A stretch of DNA of 64,000 nt from Dendrocalamus latiflorus (GCA_017311315.1 CM029644.1:32569606-32633605); one strand, 5' to 3'. Positions 44,690 to 57,335 are shown, numbered from the stretch's first letter. A program made the numbers and translations. Notes: generated from the letters alone by a model not told the origin.

Positions 44690-44767
<78 letters not shown>
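44690..44767. repeat. AT microsatellite (about 39 units)
   Basis: Uninterrupted alternating AT run of 78 bases. Confidence 0.95.
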
Positions 44768-44770
<3 letters not shown>

Positions 44771-45049
44771 TAGAATACATGTCTATATTTTATAAGGCGT
44801 AGGTTTTACTCTAATTAGATGTATGCTAATAAGATATATCCGTGTATATGTGAGTTAAGGAGTACGTACAGTATACGTAAGTGCGTGTGTGTTTACTGTT
44901 GTACTCCTAAGAAATAGTATATCCTAAGTGTTTCCTTCGATTTTTCTTGGATCAGGTGGACCCGAGATGGGTGCGAGGAGCAAATGGATAGATCTAGATC
45001 TCGGTGGCCCCCATTTTATACTGCCACACTCGATTCAGCTCTTTTCCCC

Positions 45050-45074
45050 CTCTCTCTCTCTCTCTCTCTCTCTC
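45050..45074. repeat. CT microsatellite
   Basis: Twelve CT units after a short C run. Confidence 0.9.
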
Positions 45075-45529
45075 TTCATACTGCCTCGGCCCTCCCTTCG
45101 TTTTTATGGTTCTTTTCTATGTAGTTTATTACTTATAGCTATAATTTTTAATTCTATTATAAATATTTATGTGAATAGATTAGATATTAATAAACTAAAA
45201 AGTTACTTAAAAAATTATTCCAATAAATCGCTTCAGAACGATAACAAAGAAACCATCTCACTTATTCATTTAAAAAAGATATAAATCATAAATTATAAGT
45301 TAAGAAGAAGTAGGCCGAATCTTCTCTCCCTTCTTCCCATAGAGAGAGAAAATTAGAAATGTGTTCATGTTCTGCTGGGTCCATTCTAAGCCGATACTAG
45401 TATTAATATTCATACCTGAGCGATTAATTTCCCTTATAAGCAGATGAACCGAAAGTGATAATCTATTGATTTCGCTTTTTTTTAGGGAGAGCAGGTTTCA
45501 CGACTAAATGTCACTTTTGGTATAATCTA

Positions 45530-46590
45530 AAGCCATATTTATAAAAATAGCTATAGCCACACAAGAATTATAAAAATATCAATTTTACCATTCGGTAGCC
45601 GTGCAGGTGCAGCAGCCCCGAGGGGTGACACGTGGCGTACGGTAGAGGGCTCATGCACTGCCACCATGCATGAGGTGGCCTCATGCACGGCCACCGTGCT
45701 TGAGGTGATTATGTAGGGTGATTAATCCTAATTAGTGATTTAAATAGTGATTTCGTTTAGGTGCACTACTTATTGATTTTTTTAGATACAATAAATGAGT
45801 TTCAAAAATTATAAAATTTTGTGTGGAGCCTCTTGACACAACATACTTTATTGTGTAATTTTTTGCAAATTTATCCATCCTGAATTCCCTCAAAAATTCA
45901 TTGAATTATGCTATTTCTAGGAATTGTTACATATAGCAAACGAGCTCAAAAAATTATGTTTTTTGTGGAGCCTCCTGACACAGTCAACCTAATTGTGTAA
46001 TTTTTGAAAATTTTATGCACTCCAAAAATTTGCTATGTTAATTCATGTGTAACTTTTGGGTTTAATTAGCGACACGCGGTGCTCATTTAATTCGTCTTTT
46101 AATTTGGGCTGCCGCATGAACACCATGCGGTGGTTATCTTTTGCAATGCGTGACCTCCCTCCTTTGCACATATGTCGCCCCCTTGCCCCCTCCTTCCTTT
46201 GCACATATGTCGCCCTGTGCATGCCGTCCACCCTTGCCCCTCATTCCTTTGCACATATATCGGCTCGTCCATTGCATCCTCCTTGCTCACTCCCTCATCC
46301 GTATATATATTACTCTGTCCTAATTGTTTTTGTGTAGAGTAAACATGGAAGTAGTGCATCTAAATAAAATCACTAATTAGGATTAATCACCCTACCTAAT
46401 CACCTCATGCACAGTGACAATGCGACAGCCCTTTGCCGCACGGTGGCCGTGCGGCAGAGGTGACGTGTCACTCTCCTGGGGTTATCGCACGGTCACTCGA
46501 CAGTAGAAGTGCTATTTTTATGATTCTTCGTATAATTATAGTCTATAGTCATTCTTGTAAATACGTTTTAAATTATAGCAAAAGTGCCAT
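45530..46590. mobile_element. Foldback-type element with long inverted arms
   Basis: The left arm has AAAAATAGCTATAGCCACAC and AAGAATTATAAAAATATCAA; the right arm has the inverted GTGCTATTTTTATGATTCTT and ATTATAGTCTATAGTC. Nearer the middle, GTAGGGTGATTAATCCTAATT (about 45715) is inverted at about 46378 (AATTAGGATTAATCACCCTA), and a CACGGTGGCCGTGCGG core is present. The centre carries three CTTTGCACATATGTCGCCC-like units. No transposase. Related copies occur at 11.6, 21.9, 48.8 and 59 kb. Confidence 0.65.
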
Positions 46591-46859
46591 TCAGTGAGAG
46601 GTTTCACTAGAGTTTTTTTTTGGTTGAGGGAGCAGCATTTCACTAGAGTTTGGTGAAAAGCATGCATTAAGAAAGCCGTCCTAATTTTTTTTACATGGTT
46701 GGGAGATTGATCGATGAAACGATCGGTGAAAAGCATGGTTGGGAGATTTTTTTTTTCTCTTCGTCCTTTCTGACTCCGTTGCTGCCGCTGCGGCCATGCA
46801 ACTGCTGCATGCTGCTGCGCCCTTTTTCTCACGGTATCGGTAAACACTAGCTGCATATA

Positions 46860-46879
46860 AGCGCGGCGCACGCCGCGCT
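46860..46879. repeat. 9-bp GC palindrome
   Basis: AGCGCGGCG, CA, CGCCGCGCT, followed by AG. Like the palindrome at 8564 it ends with CTAG and may mark a transposon end. Confidence 0.5.
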
Positions 46880-46880
46880 A

Positions 46881-47230
46881 GCTACCGTGTGGACTAAAAT
46901 AAAAGAGACGATAATTCGCAGGAAGTTTCATAAAAAAGCAAGGACAAATACGTAATTTCGGGAAAATCAAAGGTTTCTTTGTAAAAAATCGAGGACTTGT
47001 AAGGACCTGTACGTAAGTAAATAAGGACCTATACGTAATTTCGGAAACCCGCCGGGCGCAATCCAAATTTTTTTTGCAAAGAAAAAACCTGCAGGGACCT
47101 TTTCGCGAGGAAAAAAGACCTATACGTAATTTCAAAAAAACCGGAGGAAAGTGGCTCCCCCGGCCGTACGCGAAACCCGCCGACACGCGCCGGCCGGAGG
47201 AGCGTGGGGGGCGACGTGGCTAGGCTGCGC
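46881..47230. repeat. ACCTATACGTAA-type repeat
   Basis: AAGGACCTATACGTAATTTC-like words recur three or four times (about 46935, 47010, 47022, 47115) and resemble the 62-bp duplication at 24.5 kb. Confidence 0.45.
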
Positions 47231-48779
47231 GTCCAGGAACCCTTCCGGGTTTACTACTGGTAAGATTGGTTTCAATCCAATATTTTTAGCCGTGGTTAGA
47301 TTATCTTAAGCCGTCTCCATGTTACTGTTTCACAGACTCCGATCCGATGCGATGGTGGAGTATTGTATACTCATCATCTTGTTTTTGTGGGGTTTTCCTC
47401 TTTTTTTTAGGAAATGGTGTGGGATAAACCAAAGAACAGGATGGGCTGCAGAAAAAGCCACCGGACTGTCGAAGAAATATCCTGTGTGCCCATGAATTTT
47501 GCGCCCTCTGTGACATCCGGCACATGCGTCTAGAATAAAAAGGAGTCTGGTTTATGGGTTTGATGCTAATGTGACTTAATAAAGGAATCCAAAATCAATA
47601 AGATGATAAATCATTTATAAAAAGCTATTTTGATAAGTTGTTTCAAAACAACGATGAAAAAATCACTCTATATATTTTTTCAAAAGATCATAAACCATGA
47701 ACTAAAATAAACTAAAAAATAGGTCCAGTGGAAGGCCCATTTTGTCATGCTCAAGCAGAATCTTCATTCTTCGATTACAATTCAGCTTAAGATTTAGCTT
47801 ACATTGCCCCGAAAAAGTTTAGGCCGTTTAGGACAAAACAATTATTTAGGAAATATCGAGGATTTGCGCTATTTTCTCCTACGAAATGATCGTCTGAAAT
47901 ACTTTATAGAGATAAGTTTAAGGGATTATCCCAATATTTTGTTAGAACAGTTAGCTTATTTCAAGTATAGGTAGTTTCTGGGATTGATCACTCTAGAAAT
48001 ACAGGCTAATAGGCTAAAATAGGATGGCTTGCACTAGGACACATACATGTATGCCTTCCATTACTGGCAGGGGATTGAGGTTTCGTTTATATTGGTTTTT
48101 GTTTTGATTTATAAATAGTAATCGCTTGTAAAGAAGTTTGTAAAGAGACATTTGCGTATAATTTTGACCAATATAAATTAAGTCACTATAATATGTATTA
48201 TGATGAACTAGTAGATCCTATCTTGAAAAAATATTTCGTTTAAAAGATAGGTACTATAGAAAAATTATTTACTATATAAAACTAGGTTATAGAAACCAAT
48301 ACGAGGCTAAAAAATGAGCTCATATGAATAGCTGATGAAGCAAGTGAGTTCACTAAAGTCCCACTTGATCCACTAATTGCAGGAAGCTTGGGCGCCACAC
48401 GCAGAGCTACACGAAGGAGTGATTCCGTGGATGGTTTGGGAGCCGGCAGATGAAATGGATGGCAAATCACACATCCCGTTGCAACCTCAATATCCAGCTC
48501 AGCGCAGCTCAGCTCAGTTCATGCTCATCTCGCATTGATCCACCTCTCACAGTCGCTTTCCTCTCCGTCACCTCGACACACAAAACAAAGCAAAGCAAAG
48601 CAACAATACTCCCTCTATCATGCACAAATCGAATAAACAAATGACAGGGATAATTTCGACATCACTTTCCCTTGGGCCCACCGCGCCGGGTGGGTGGGGC
48701 CTGCGGGGTTTTTGTTTCTTTGTTGTTGGGTGCCACGCTCTCTTTTTTGATCCGCGCACTACCCTCTTCCTGCGGTATG
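47231..48779. other. Intergenic
   Basis: No gene supported. About 48075-48310 resembles the MITE at 24822 (TTCGTTTATATTGGTTTTTG at one end, AAACCAATACGAGGC at the other). A CAAAGCAAAG run lies near 48588. Confidence 0.35.
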
Positions 48780-49620
48780 TTACAGTTTTAACATTATTTT
48801 ATAGTGTAATTTTTGAGTAATTTTATTCATGATAAATGTTGCTAAAAAATTTATACAATTTTGAGATTTTTTGAGTTTTTACATATAGCAAACGAGCTCC
48901 AACAATTACGAAATTTTTTGTGAACCCTCCCGATACAGTAATAGTTATTATGTATTTTTTTGGGAATTTTATACGGTCCGAATTAGCCACGTTTATTTGG
49001 ATGAACTTTTAACATGAATTTAACGAATATTAATGCAAAAAACTATTGGCTGTGTGAAGCCTATCGCCAGCCCCCGGGTGGCAGGTAATTATGCCAGCTA
49101 ATTAGCAGGCCCAATTACTTGCCTAAATTTTTTTCCATTTAGTGCTTATTTGAATTTTCAAATATACCAAATGAGCTCAAAAAAATACAAAAATTTATTT
49201 ACAACCTTCTGACACAACGTTCCTCATTGTGCAATTTTTAGAGAATTTTATCCATGGTGAATTTTTCTCAAAAATTCATAAAATTTTGATAATTTTACAA
49301 GTTTTTACATATATCAAATGAGCTCCAAAAATTACAAAATTTTATGTCAAGCCTCCAATGCAGTAATAGTTTTTATGTAATTTTTTGATAATTTTATACA
49401 GTCTGAATTAGCGAAGTTTGTTTGGATTAACTTTTAACATGAATTTAACGAATATTAGTGCAAAAAACTATTAGCTGTGTGAAGCCTGTCGCCAGCCCCC
49501 CAGGCGGTAGGTAATTAGGTCGGCTAATTAGCTGGCCTAATTATCTGCCTAATTTTTTAATTTAGTGTTTGTTTGAATTTTTAAATTCATAGTTAAGTTA
49601 ATCCGAACAAACTTAGCAAA
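48780..49620. repeat. Two tandem copies of a 424-bp repeat of the foldback family
   Basis: GCAAAAAACTATTGGCTGTG at about 49036 and GCAAAAAACTATTAGCTGTG at about 49460 are 424 bases apart, as are the TTTTTACATATAGCAAACG and TTTTTACATATATCAAATG words. CGCCAGCCCC is present in both. Confidence 0.8.
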
Positions 49621-50559
49621 ACACATTTACAAATATAAGCTAGAGCAAGTGTGATTGAACTATCAATATATGATAAGACTCAAGCTATTATACAAGACCT
49701 CTCTTAATAGTATTACAACCTACACCAGCAACCCGATCTCCTAACCAAACACCGAGATCAGTAAAAAACTAGGAACGCACCCTTAGTCTAAGCTAGTTAT
49801 ATATTTGCCTTGCGCATCCTCTTGAAACTTTGCGACAAACATCTCCATTTCAGTCTAAGTCCTTGTCTTATTGTGCAAGAATACATGATGCTATCCACCA
49901 CTTCAGGATCTTGACTTGATGACAATCAACACATGATACCATTCTCCATCCCGAATCTTGACTTGATTATCAACACATGATATCCATTACTTGACTTGAT
50001 GATGATCAACACATGAAACCATCCAAAGTGATTCTCATCATGGGGTCTAACCTATTTCACTAGCTCATAAAAAATATTAGTCCTACAAATATATTATCAT
50101 TAATTACCTTACCATTAACTCATAATGGAGGGATTAGATTCTTCAATCTCTTCATTTTTCATAATTGATAACAATCTCAACAAATAATGAGATAATAAAT
50201 TGACTGGCGAGTATACATCATGTACACAACAATTATATACTCTAAGATAAGTTTTGGAAGCAATTAACTCATTTAAAAGAGAATTGATTTTAAATTAATT
50301 GCTAGAAAAACTATACACCCTGTTATCGTTAATCATCCAAACTTTTCCATTAACATATAATAGAGAGACTAGATTTTTCAGTTAGGTGTAGAGATCTTTC
50401 GTCAAACATCTCCTTTGCCGATCATATATAAAAACAACAACCTGAATGTAATATCCATCTATGAGAAGTACTTGATCCTTCATTAAACATCTCCCTTGCC
50501 GAACATATATAGAAGTAACAACATAAATCTAATATCCATTCATGAGAAGTACCTGATTA
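49621..50559. other. Retroelement-like noncoding DNA
   Basis: Repeated TTGACTTGATGA and CAACACATGA words (49913-50010), and two similar GTACTTGATCCTTCATTAAACATCTCC / AGATCTTTCGTCAAACATCTCC units (about 50390 and 50468). Probably LTR or leader of the adjacent copia relic. Confidence 0.35.
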
Positions 50560-50890
50560 ACTGACGATAAGTACGTCTGAATCATCTTTTACTATCGCCA
50601 CTAAGCATGAAGCCCTCATTTGCTTCAAACTTAAATAGCCCTTTATCACATGATATTCCTCGTCACATAGATAGCATATATGTTTATCCTTGTTCTTGCC
50701 TTCTTTTCATGACTTTTGCTTTTTCTTGTAACATCTACGATAACCAATGATTGATCACCCAGGATGAAGATTCCGATGGCTTTTTCAAGGACTATGCCTC
50801 CAATAGATATTTAACTACCTCATTGAAGTCGAGAGAGCTTTTTCTGATGAGAATATTTATCACCAAATGCTCACATTATGTTGGTAGAGA
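50560..50890 (-). pseudogene. Copia gag remnant with degenerate zinc knuckle
   Basis: On the minus strand the bases around 50676-50624 read CYLCDEEYHVIKGY, a CCHC knuckle (C-x2-C-x4-H-x4) whose last Cys is changed. It is preceded by Lys-rich sequence (KSHEKKGKNKDKH), the usual context in copia gag. Further upstream, frames around 50800-50890 read SSLDFNEVVKYLLEA, resembling the gag region before the knuckle, with stops and shifts between. No polymerase domains remain. Confidence 0.5.
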
Positions 50891-51559
50891 AGAAACCAAA
50901 ATGATAATCTCATCATTCTCCTTTCTTGCCACCAGTCATCCTCTCGCCCCTGCCCCTTTCTTGCCCCACGCACCACCGCCTTGCGCCCGGTCTCCTCGCC
51001 GCAGCTTCCCCTCTCTCGATTCTTCCCTATGTGAGCGCCCAAGTCAAAGTGTCGTACATTTTAGCAGAATAGCAGAGCCACGTTTCTCTCTACCCACTGG
51101 ACAGCAGCAAAGACCGCCCCCTTTCCCCCCTTCTTGCCCTAGAAGCTCACTCCGAGCCGTCTTACCGCAATCACTAACCAGTGCTACCTCTAAAGCTCGA
51201 ATGCCACCATCAAAAGCTTCACACCATCCCAAATAATCTTCCTGTGCAACCAATTGCTCTCCCTCGCTCGCCATTACCGACGCTGTCGTCTCCCCTGTGC
51301 CCGGTAAGCCACTCACCCAATTCGTTGTTTCCGACCATCATATTTCAATTAATCTCTACCATAGCGTCTCCGGGACATCACAAACGTAAAGCCAAACTCA
51401 AATCCACCTTAGCATTCCCGTAGAGCTTTGCCGACGAGATCCACCGCCGTCCCAAACTGCTTCTCCGTGGACAGCCCTATAGGGAGCATCTCCACTCAAA
51501 TTAATGTCACCCGCGTGCTACTAGAGAGCCCTAGATGGTTAAACCGCCGTCAATCCCAC
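50891..51559. other. C-rich spacer
   Basis: C/T-rich DNA with overlapping frames on both strands (50751-51236 plus, 51044-51316 minus) and no domain signature. It could be the inner end of the LTR that follows or captured gene DNA. Confidence 0.35.
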
Positions 51560-54278
51560 TAACTAGTCATTGGGGAACCTTAATTTGGCATGGAAGCTCG
51601 CGGCTCTCTCTCTTGCTGCCAGGTGACACCACCCACCCGCAAGCTCTCTAAAGCCCTAAAATGGGTTCCTAAACCTAACCCACCCCTCTCGGTGCCGCCT
51701 TTTCCTCTGGAGAAGCTCCGCTGACAACGCTTCATCCGAGCTGCCGCTCCTCTGTTTCCGCCGGGGAGAGAGACGGCAGGAGGTAGAAGACGATCCCGGG
51801 TGGGCGACGTGGTCGCATCTCGGGCGCTGATGCCAGTTACCGCATGTCCATCCGGGGCGTCCGCTCCTTGCGCCTCCGAGCCGTCGACGCCAGCGGCGTG
51901 TCGCCCATCGGGCGAAGCCTCCCTGTGCGCACGCCTGGGCCTATCGGCCGCGCCCCGCTGGGCCGAAATGGCCAGCCCATCCAGCCGGTGTGTTTTAAAA
52001 AAAATCCGAGTGGGCTGCACTGTGCACAATGGGCTAGCCCAGTACTGTAGCCATACTGTTCATCCGAGTTATAAAATTCAGAAAAATGATTAAAAATCCC
52101 AGAAAAATCCACAAATCCCAAAAATACCAAAATACACCATTTTGACCAGCTTAATATCCCAAATTCAAATTTGGTATCCACTCTTCCAAAATTAAATTCT
52201 AAAAATTTAAACTTCACCATTTCATAATCTTAACTTTTTAAATTCAATTTCCACTGTTGCACCCAATTCAAATTTTATAAATTTAAATTCCTCCGTTTCA
52301 CCAAGCTAAATCTCGATAGAACCCAAATTCATCCAATTCAAAGATCAACCATCCATTTATAAATGTCTATCTTCTATTTTCCAAAAATTGAACTAACACA
52401 CGTACTACCTATTCGATCTTCCTAAACCTATCTAGTTCAATTCTAGCCCTGTCGGCCACCCAAGCATCGTTGAACCTCGACCACCCAACCCAACCCATTT
52501 CTTTTTATACTCTTTCTTATTTTTAATTGCATTTTATTCCTAGCTTGCATCTCGCAAAGCAGGAACTTATTTGATTTCGTTTTCTACGCTAGTGAACGGA
52601 CCAAGCGAGTTGGTCAACTGAAAGACAGCAAAAACAAGTGAAGTAAGTTTGAAGCTGATCAAGAACAACAAAAAGAAGGCAAGTCACATGTTTTTGATCA
52701 TATTGAATTCCATGACATGCCTATTATCTAAGTAATGTAGTTTCATTATGAATATTTGTGAAATACTATTTGCTTAACATGAAATGTTTAGAATGACATG
52801 CTATTTACATAAGTCCTACCACTGATAAAAGCCCTGTTTACTTTGATGGCCATATTCACCTTGACAACCTTAGTAATTATTGAAGTATTGTATAAATGTA
52901 TGTACCATCATCTCATTCAACATTACACATTACTAAGTGACTTTGGCCGTTGGCCAGTAGGTTTGAAAAACCCCGGACTTAGGGTAGGGTGGTATGGGAC
53001 GCCGTACCCTAGGCCGGTAATGCTGATGTGCAGGGTGGGGTAAAGGTGTTGCGCGAAACCGTGCGACAGATTTCGCCCATCGCTTTACCCTTCAACATGT
53101 ACACTATTAAGGTTTGAACCGTGGGCTAGTAGATTTCGAAAAACCCGATCTAGGGTGAGCGTGCCCTAGAGCGGAGGTGTCGGTGTGCACAGTTAGGGTA
53201 AAGGTGTTGTGGGGGACCGTGTAGCGGTTTTCGCCCACCGCTTTACCATAGAGTGGAGGTTGCAGACCTCGGAAAAACTATAAGGACAAGAACCTTGTGC
53301 TAAGTAAAAAACACAGTGATCGCCCAACCACAAGTGTTGATACGTCAACCCTAGTCTAGTAGCTGCTCAAATTTGATTGAACCTCTACATACGCAGTTTG
53401 GAGGCACCGTGCGAGTCCATACGGAAGGGGCTGAGCAGAGCCGTATGGAAGTTGGTTATTTTATCTGAGCAATCTGACCGATCGATCTGAACTTCGATCA
53501 TGTGTTATATGAGCCGCACAATAGTAGGCTAAGGTAAGTCAGGAGTTGCCTGAGCTTACTGGGAGGCCTACTAGGTAGAGGCTATATAAAGAATTGAGCA
53601 GCGAAAAACCATGTTTTCTTAATATCAGACGTGGAATTAAGAAATCTTGTGGGTAAAGCAGGGCAACTCTGCAGAGTGAAATAAATGGTATTCGAATACA
53701 CCGTGCTTCCGGTTAATGAAGCTGTGTTAACTGGGTGATTCCAGCAATGAGGCATAAGTAGTGTTTCTGATGTTGTTAATTTGAGTAATGATGAGGCTTT
53801 ATCTGATAACAGAAAAACCCTGATATTAAGGGGCAATTGTTTTAAAAGTTTTATTTGTTTGCAAATAAAATTGCATCCACCTTTTAATAAAACACTATAC
53901 TCCCTTCCCTTGAGAATCCTGGCATATAGTTATATATATTATGTTCCACATGTGATTTGCTGAGTACGGGGTTGGAGTACTCAGACTTGCAAAATCCCCT
54001 CCCCCACAGATATCAGAAGAAAAGAAGATACTGCGAGTGTTCGTGTTAGGGTTACGTCTACACTCAAGTGTTCCTGTGGAGTTTTCTTCTGCTGTAAGTT
54101 AAGTTTTGGGCTGGGACGCCCGTATTGTCATTAAAGTTGACCATTAGGTCTTATTTCAATTAAATTAACTTGTTTTAATTGTTCGTAAGCAGACTTGATA
54201 CACTGTTACGCCGCAACGGAACTCCTAGGCTGTTGCAGTCCGTACGATGTCCCTGTTCCCAAAAATGGGGGCGTTACA
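51560..54278 (-). mobile_element. Large LTR starting TGTAACGCCCCC, second copy, minus strand
   Basis: Read on the minus strand from 54278 it opens TGTAACGCCCCCATTTT. It then shows the same ordered blocks as the 16456 copy: GAGCAGCTACTAGACTAGGG, GGTAAAGCGGTGGGCGAAAA with CACGGTCCCCCACA, an AT-rich GGGATTTTTAATC segment and a GGGC-rich end. The copies are clearly diverged. No internal genes flank it, so it may be a solo LTR. The inner edge is approximate. Confidence 0.5.
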
Positions 54279-54559
54279 CATCGAGCGCGGATGTCAGCAT
54301 TCAACATTGGGACTGCGCAACGAGCTAGCTCTGCCATTGGCGGCTTCTAAAAAGCTCGGCATTTTCTGTTTGGTATCGTGAGCAATACCTGGAGTTCCGA
54401 TGTTCTCTCAGAGTTGTACTTGGCGAGGTTGTGGTTGTCAGCGTTCAATCGCACAACAGAAGGTCATGGACGGCGCTGCGTGGCCAGATTGCGATGAGCA
54501 AGGAGAACTTAGGCTGGTGGTGACCACCACGAGGAGAGATTGCAGACGGGACTAGAGTG

Positions 54560-54880
54560 CCGCTCGGCTGAAAAAAGTAATTTATGGCTAAAATTTTATT
54601 GTAACTGGTTGAAATTACACTGTAACTGATGATGACTTATTTGGCCTAACTAAATTTAAATTTTTTTGAAAAATAGCAAAAACAAGTTAGTCCATCACAA
54701 ACAATACAAACGAATACGCGAAAAGAACCGGCAGAAAAGCTCAAAAAACCAAAAAACAAAATTTATAAATAATAAAAAATAAGTCAAAAATTAAAAGTTC
54801 AAGTTGAAATAAGCAGAGACTAGAGGGCGTGCAATTGGAGTCTGAAACTGAAAATCAAAACGTGCTTGTCTTGTCGAAGA
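54560..54880 (-). repeat. Dispersed AT-rich repeat, inverted copy
   Basis: CACTGTAACTGATGATGACT, ACAATACAAACGAATACGCG, AAAAGCTCAAAAAACC and AATTTATAAATAATAAAAAA follow the reverse order of the 56.1 kb copy. Confidence 0.7.
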
Positions 54881-54898
54881 AACGTAGGACCAACCAGT

Positions 54899-55141
54899 GG
54901 GCCTGTTCTTTTTGGCTGCGGCTTGTAGCTTTTGGCTGAAATTTTTGAATTTTGGCTATTTACGGTACAGATTATGGAGAGACAGATACTCACTTGTGAT
55001 TTTGGCTGGTACAGATGTTGGGCTTTTAACGTGTAGATCGTTTAACTTGTAGACCCCGTCTTGAAAAAATACTCCATTCGAAAGTTAGGTACTGTAGCAA
55101 AAGCCAAAAGCCGGCCAACTTTTGACTTGCCGAACATGCCC
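54899..55141. mobile_element. MITE-like element with GGGC-TGTTC ends
   Basis: Starts GGGCCTGTTCTTTTTGGC and ends TTGCCGAACATGCCC, an imperfect inverted repeat. TSD not resolved. Confidence 0.5.
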
Positions 55142-56059
55142 AATAAAAGAGAAACGAATTGATGCGTGCTACGTAGAGGGGACAGAAACGAAAACACAAC
55201 GATCGGAGAAGGAAGCTGCAACCCGAACCGAACGGTATTACCTTTATAATTTTACTCCTTTAAAGATTTTACTACTAATAGTATAACTAATAGTATAACT
55301 AAATTTTAATTAATTTAAACTATTTAATCATAAAGATTAGGTGGCTCATATTTATTTTAAGATATCTGAAAAAGCTTAAAAAATAAGCTAATCTCTAATT
55401 TTTCTTGTGCACATTCTAATTTGGATGAGTTATTTATAGTTTAGATTCTTTATAGTCATCCCAGTAATTTTATACAGTGCTCTATAGTCCTTGTTGGAAT
55501 CATCCGTTTATTAAACCCGGGGGAACTCTGGCCAGCGGCTGCGTCCACGTCGACCTTGCGTTCTCTGCGGTCGACGCGTGCGCGTGTTCTCGTTTCCGCT
55601 CCGCTTGCCGCGTGTATGAGCGCTCGCTTTCTCTTCACTTGACATGTGCGTACGCGGAAGCGCTCTTGATGAGCGGATGGTGACGCGCGGTTTCGATGGC
55701 GGTTTGTGACACGTGGTTTCGATGGCATGGCATCGCGGTTCGTCGTCTCACGCGTGTGTTCTCTCGAACGTTCGTGTGGCTTTTCTCATGACGTGTCGTT
55801 TTCCTGGTGGCATAAAAATAGTAAAGGAACGGAATGGTCAACCTGAACTGCTTCACCAACCTCAACGCCACATTTAACGTGGATTTACACGATCCGGGTC
55901 GCCACGGCCGCGGATCGGATTAGCAAGGCGTCCCTGTGGATTAGTGCTGGTTGATGGCGATGCAAATCTTGTGAACTTGGTACGTGCGTAACAGTATTTC
56001 ACAAAGTACTCAAGGTAGCAAGAGCACTTCCAGTTCACAGTCACGAATTAAGGCCCTGA
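55142..56059. other. Intergenic
   Basis: A CG-rich stretch (55530-55760) has GTTTCGATGGC repeated at about 55691 and 55717, and overlapping frames on both strands. No recognised gene. Confidence 0.35.
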
Positions 56060-56315
56060 TCAATTCGGCTTCGACTTCTGACTTATTTTTCATTATTCAT
56101 AAGTTTCACCTTTTTCTGAACTTTTGGTTTTTTGTTGAGTTTTTTTGCCGGTTCTTTTTTTCCCGTATTTGTTTGTATTATACGTAATGGGCTAACATAT
56201 TTTTTTATTTTTAAATTTTTTAAATTTAATTATGCTAAATAAGTCTCTGTCAGCTACAGTGTTTTCAGCCATAAACCACGAGCTTTTCAGCCGAACCGAT
56301 CACCACCTAAATCAT
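56060..56315 (+). repeat. Dispersed AT-rich repeat copy (56.1 kb)
   Basis: Starts near TTCGGCTTCGACTTCTGACT, includes TTTCACCTTTTTCTGAACTT, GGTTCTTTTTTTCCCGTATT and TAATGGGCTAACATATTTTT, and ends with GCTTTTCAGCCGAACCGATC. Its first and last 15 bases are inverted repeats (TTCGGCTTCGA/CAGCCGAA), so it is a foldback MITE. Closest relative at 57070. Confidence 0.7.
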
Positions 56316-57069
56316 CAAAAACAGAGGGGTGAGAGGAGTAGACGTGCTCTGTTTGCGTATACACCTGCTTAGTTCGCCATCAGTGTTTTTCCAGTAAATA
56401 TAAGTTGTGGTAAGTTGGACAAAAACATGATGTATACTATGCTAACAAGGACACAAATCACTTCCAGATTCTTTTAGACGAGCGTCCTTCACTAACCCGA
56501 GTGGCGCAGGCCTTGGTTCGATCATCGTCTCCGGTGGCCCCTTCCCAGTTGCCTCTTCCTCCATTCCCATTTCAACCAACCAAGATTTTGATCTTTCAAA
56601 TGGAATTTTCGGAGAGTATAACTGAGACCGCAAAACTTTCAGTTGAGATTTGAATTTTCAAAAAGAAATTTCGGTAATTTTCAATTCAAATTGCAAAACA
56701 ATCATTCAGGGTCCCCAAAAATTGCAGCTCCCGACATCCAACTATCACCTGCGGTCCAAAAGCCATCAACGGCAGAGGCGGCACCAGTGGAAGGCGCAAC
56801 CATGGCCAGGGCAGAGGGGAACGTGAAGACCACAGGAAAAAGAGGAAGGAAAGAGGAGATGAAGAAGGCGGAGGTGCGGGAGTCTTGCCGGCGGCGGCAT
56901 GGTGCGCGGAGGCGGTAGAGGCACGACGCACAGGCCACGAGCGAGCGAGAAAGACGAATCGATTGCTGCATGGAAGAAGCAGCGGACAGGGCGCGCCGCG
57001 ACAAAACAAGGGCTCGGACGGGTGAGATCTCAGGTCGTGCGTCAACGTGATAAGATTCATTAGAACACT
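56316..57069. other. Spacer between two direct repeat copies
   Basis: Includes a GC-rich segment (56720-57020) with frames on both strands (56643-56918 plus, 56686-57060 minus) lacking known domains. It may be a captured gene fragment. Confidence 0.35.
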
Positions 57070-57335
57070 AATCCTTTTGGCTTCAGCTTTTAACTTCTGA
57101 TTTATTTTTCACTATTTATAAATTCCATCTTTTTCTAAACTTTTAGCTTTTTATTGAGCTTTTTTGCTGATTCTTTTTTTCCCGTATTTATTTGTATTAT
57201 ATGTAATGGGCTAACATATTTTTTTAAATTTTTTAAATTTAATTATGCTAAATAAGTCTCTGTCAGCTATAGTGTTTTTTTCAACCAGCTACAGTGCTTT
57301 TCAGCCATAAGCCACAAAAAAAGCCCAAATAAGCA
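57070..57335 (+). repeat. Dispersed AT-rich repeat copy (57.1 kb)
   Basis: Same order of words as the 56.1 kb copy (TTTTTCCCGTATTTATTTG, TAATGGGCTAACATATTTTT, TAAATAAGTCTCTGTCAGCT) with an internal duplication of CAGCTATAGTG/CAGCTACAGTG. Confidence 0.75.

Noticed and set aside
56490..56545. Possible tRNA (CCGAGTGGCGCAGG ... GGTTCGATC)
   Set aside because: D-arm and T-arm-like words are present but too close together, with no anticodon stem or acceptor pairing.
56060..57335. The 56.1 and 57.1 kb repeats as the two LTRs of one retrotransposon
   Set aside because: The repeat occurs singly at many places in both orientations and has inverted rather than TG...CA ends, so the pair is coincidental.
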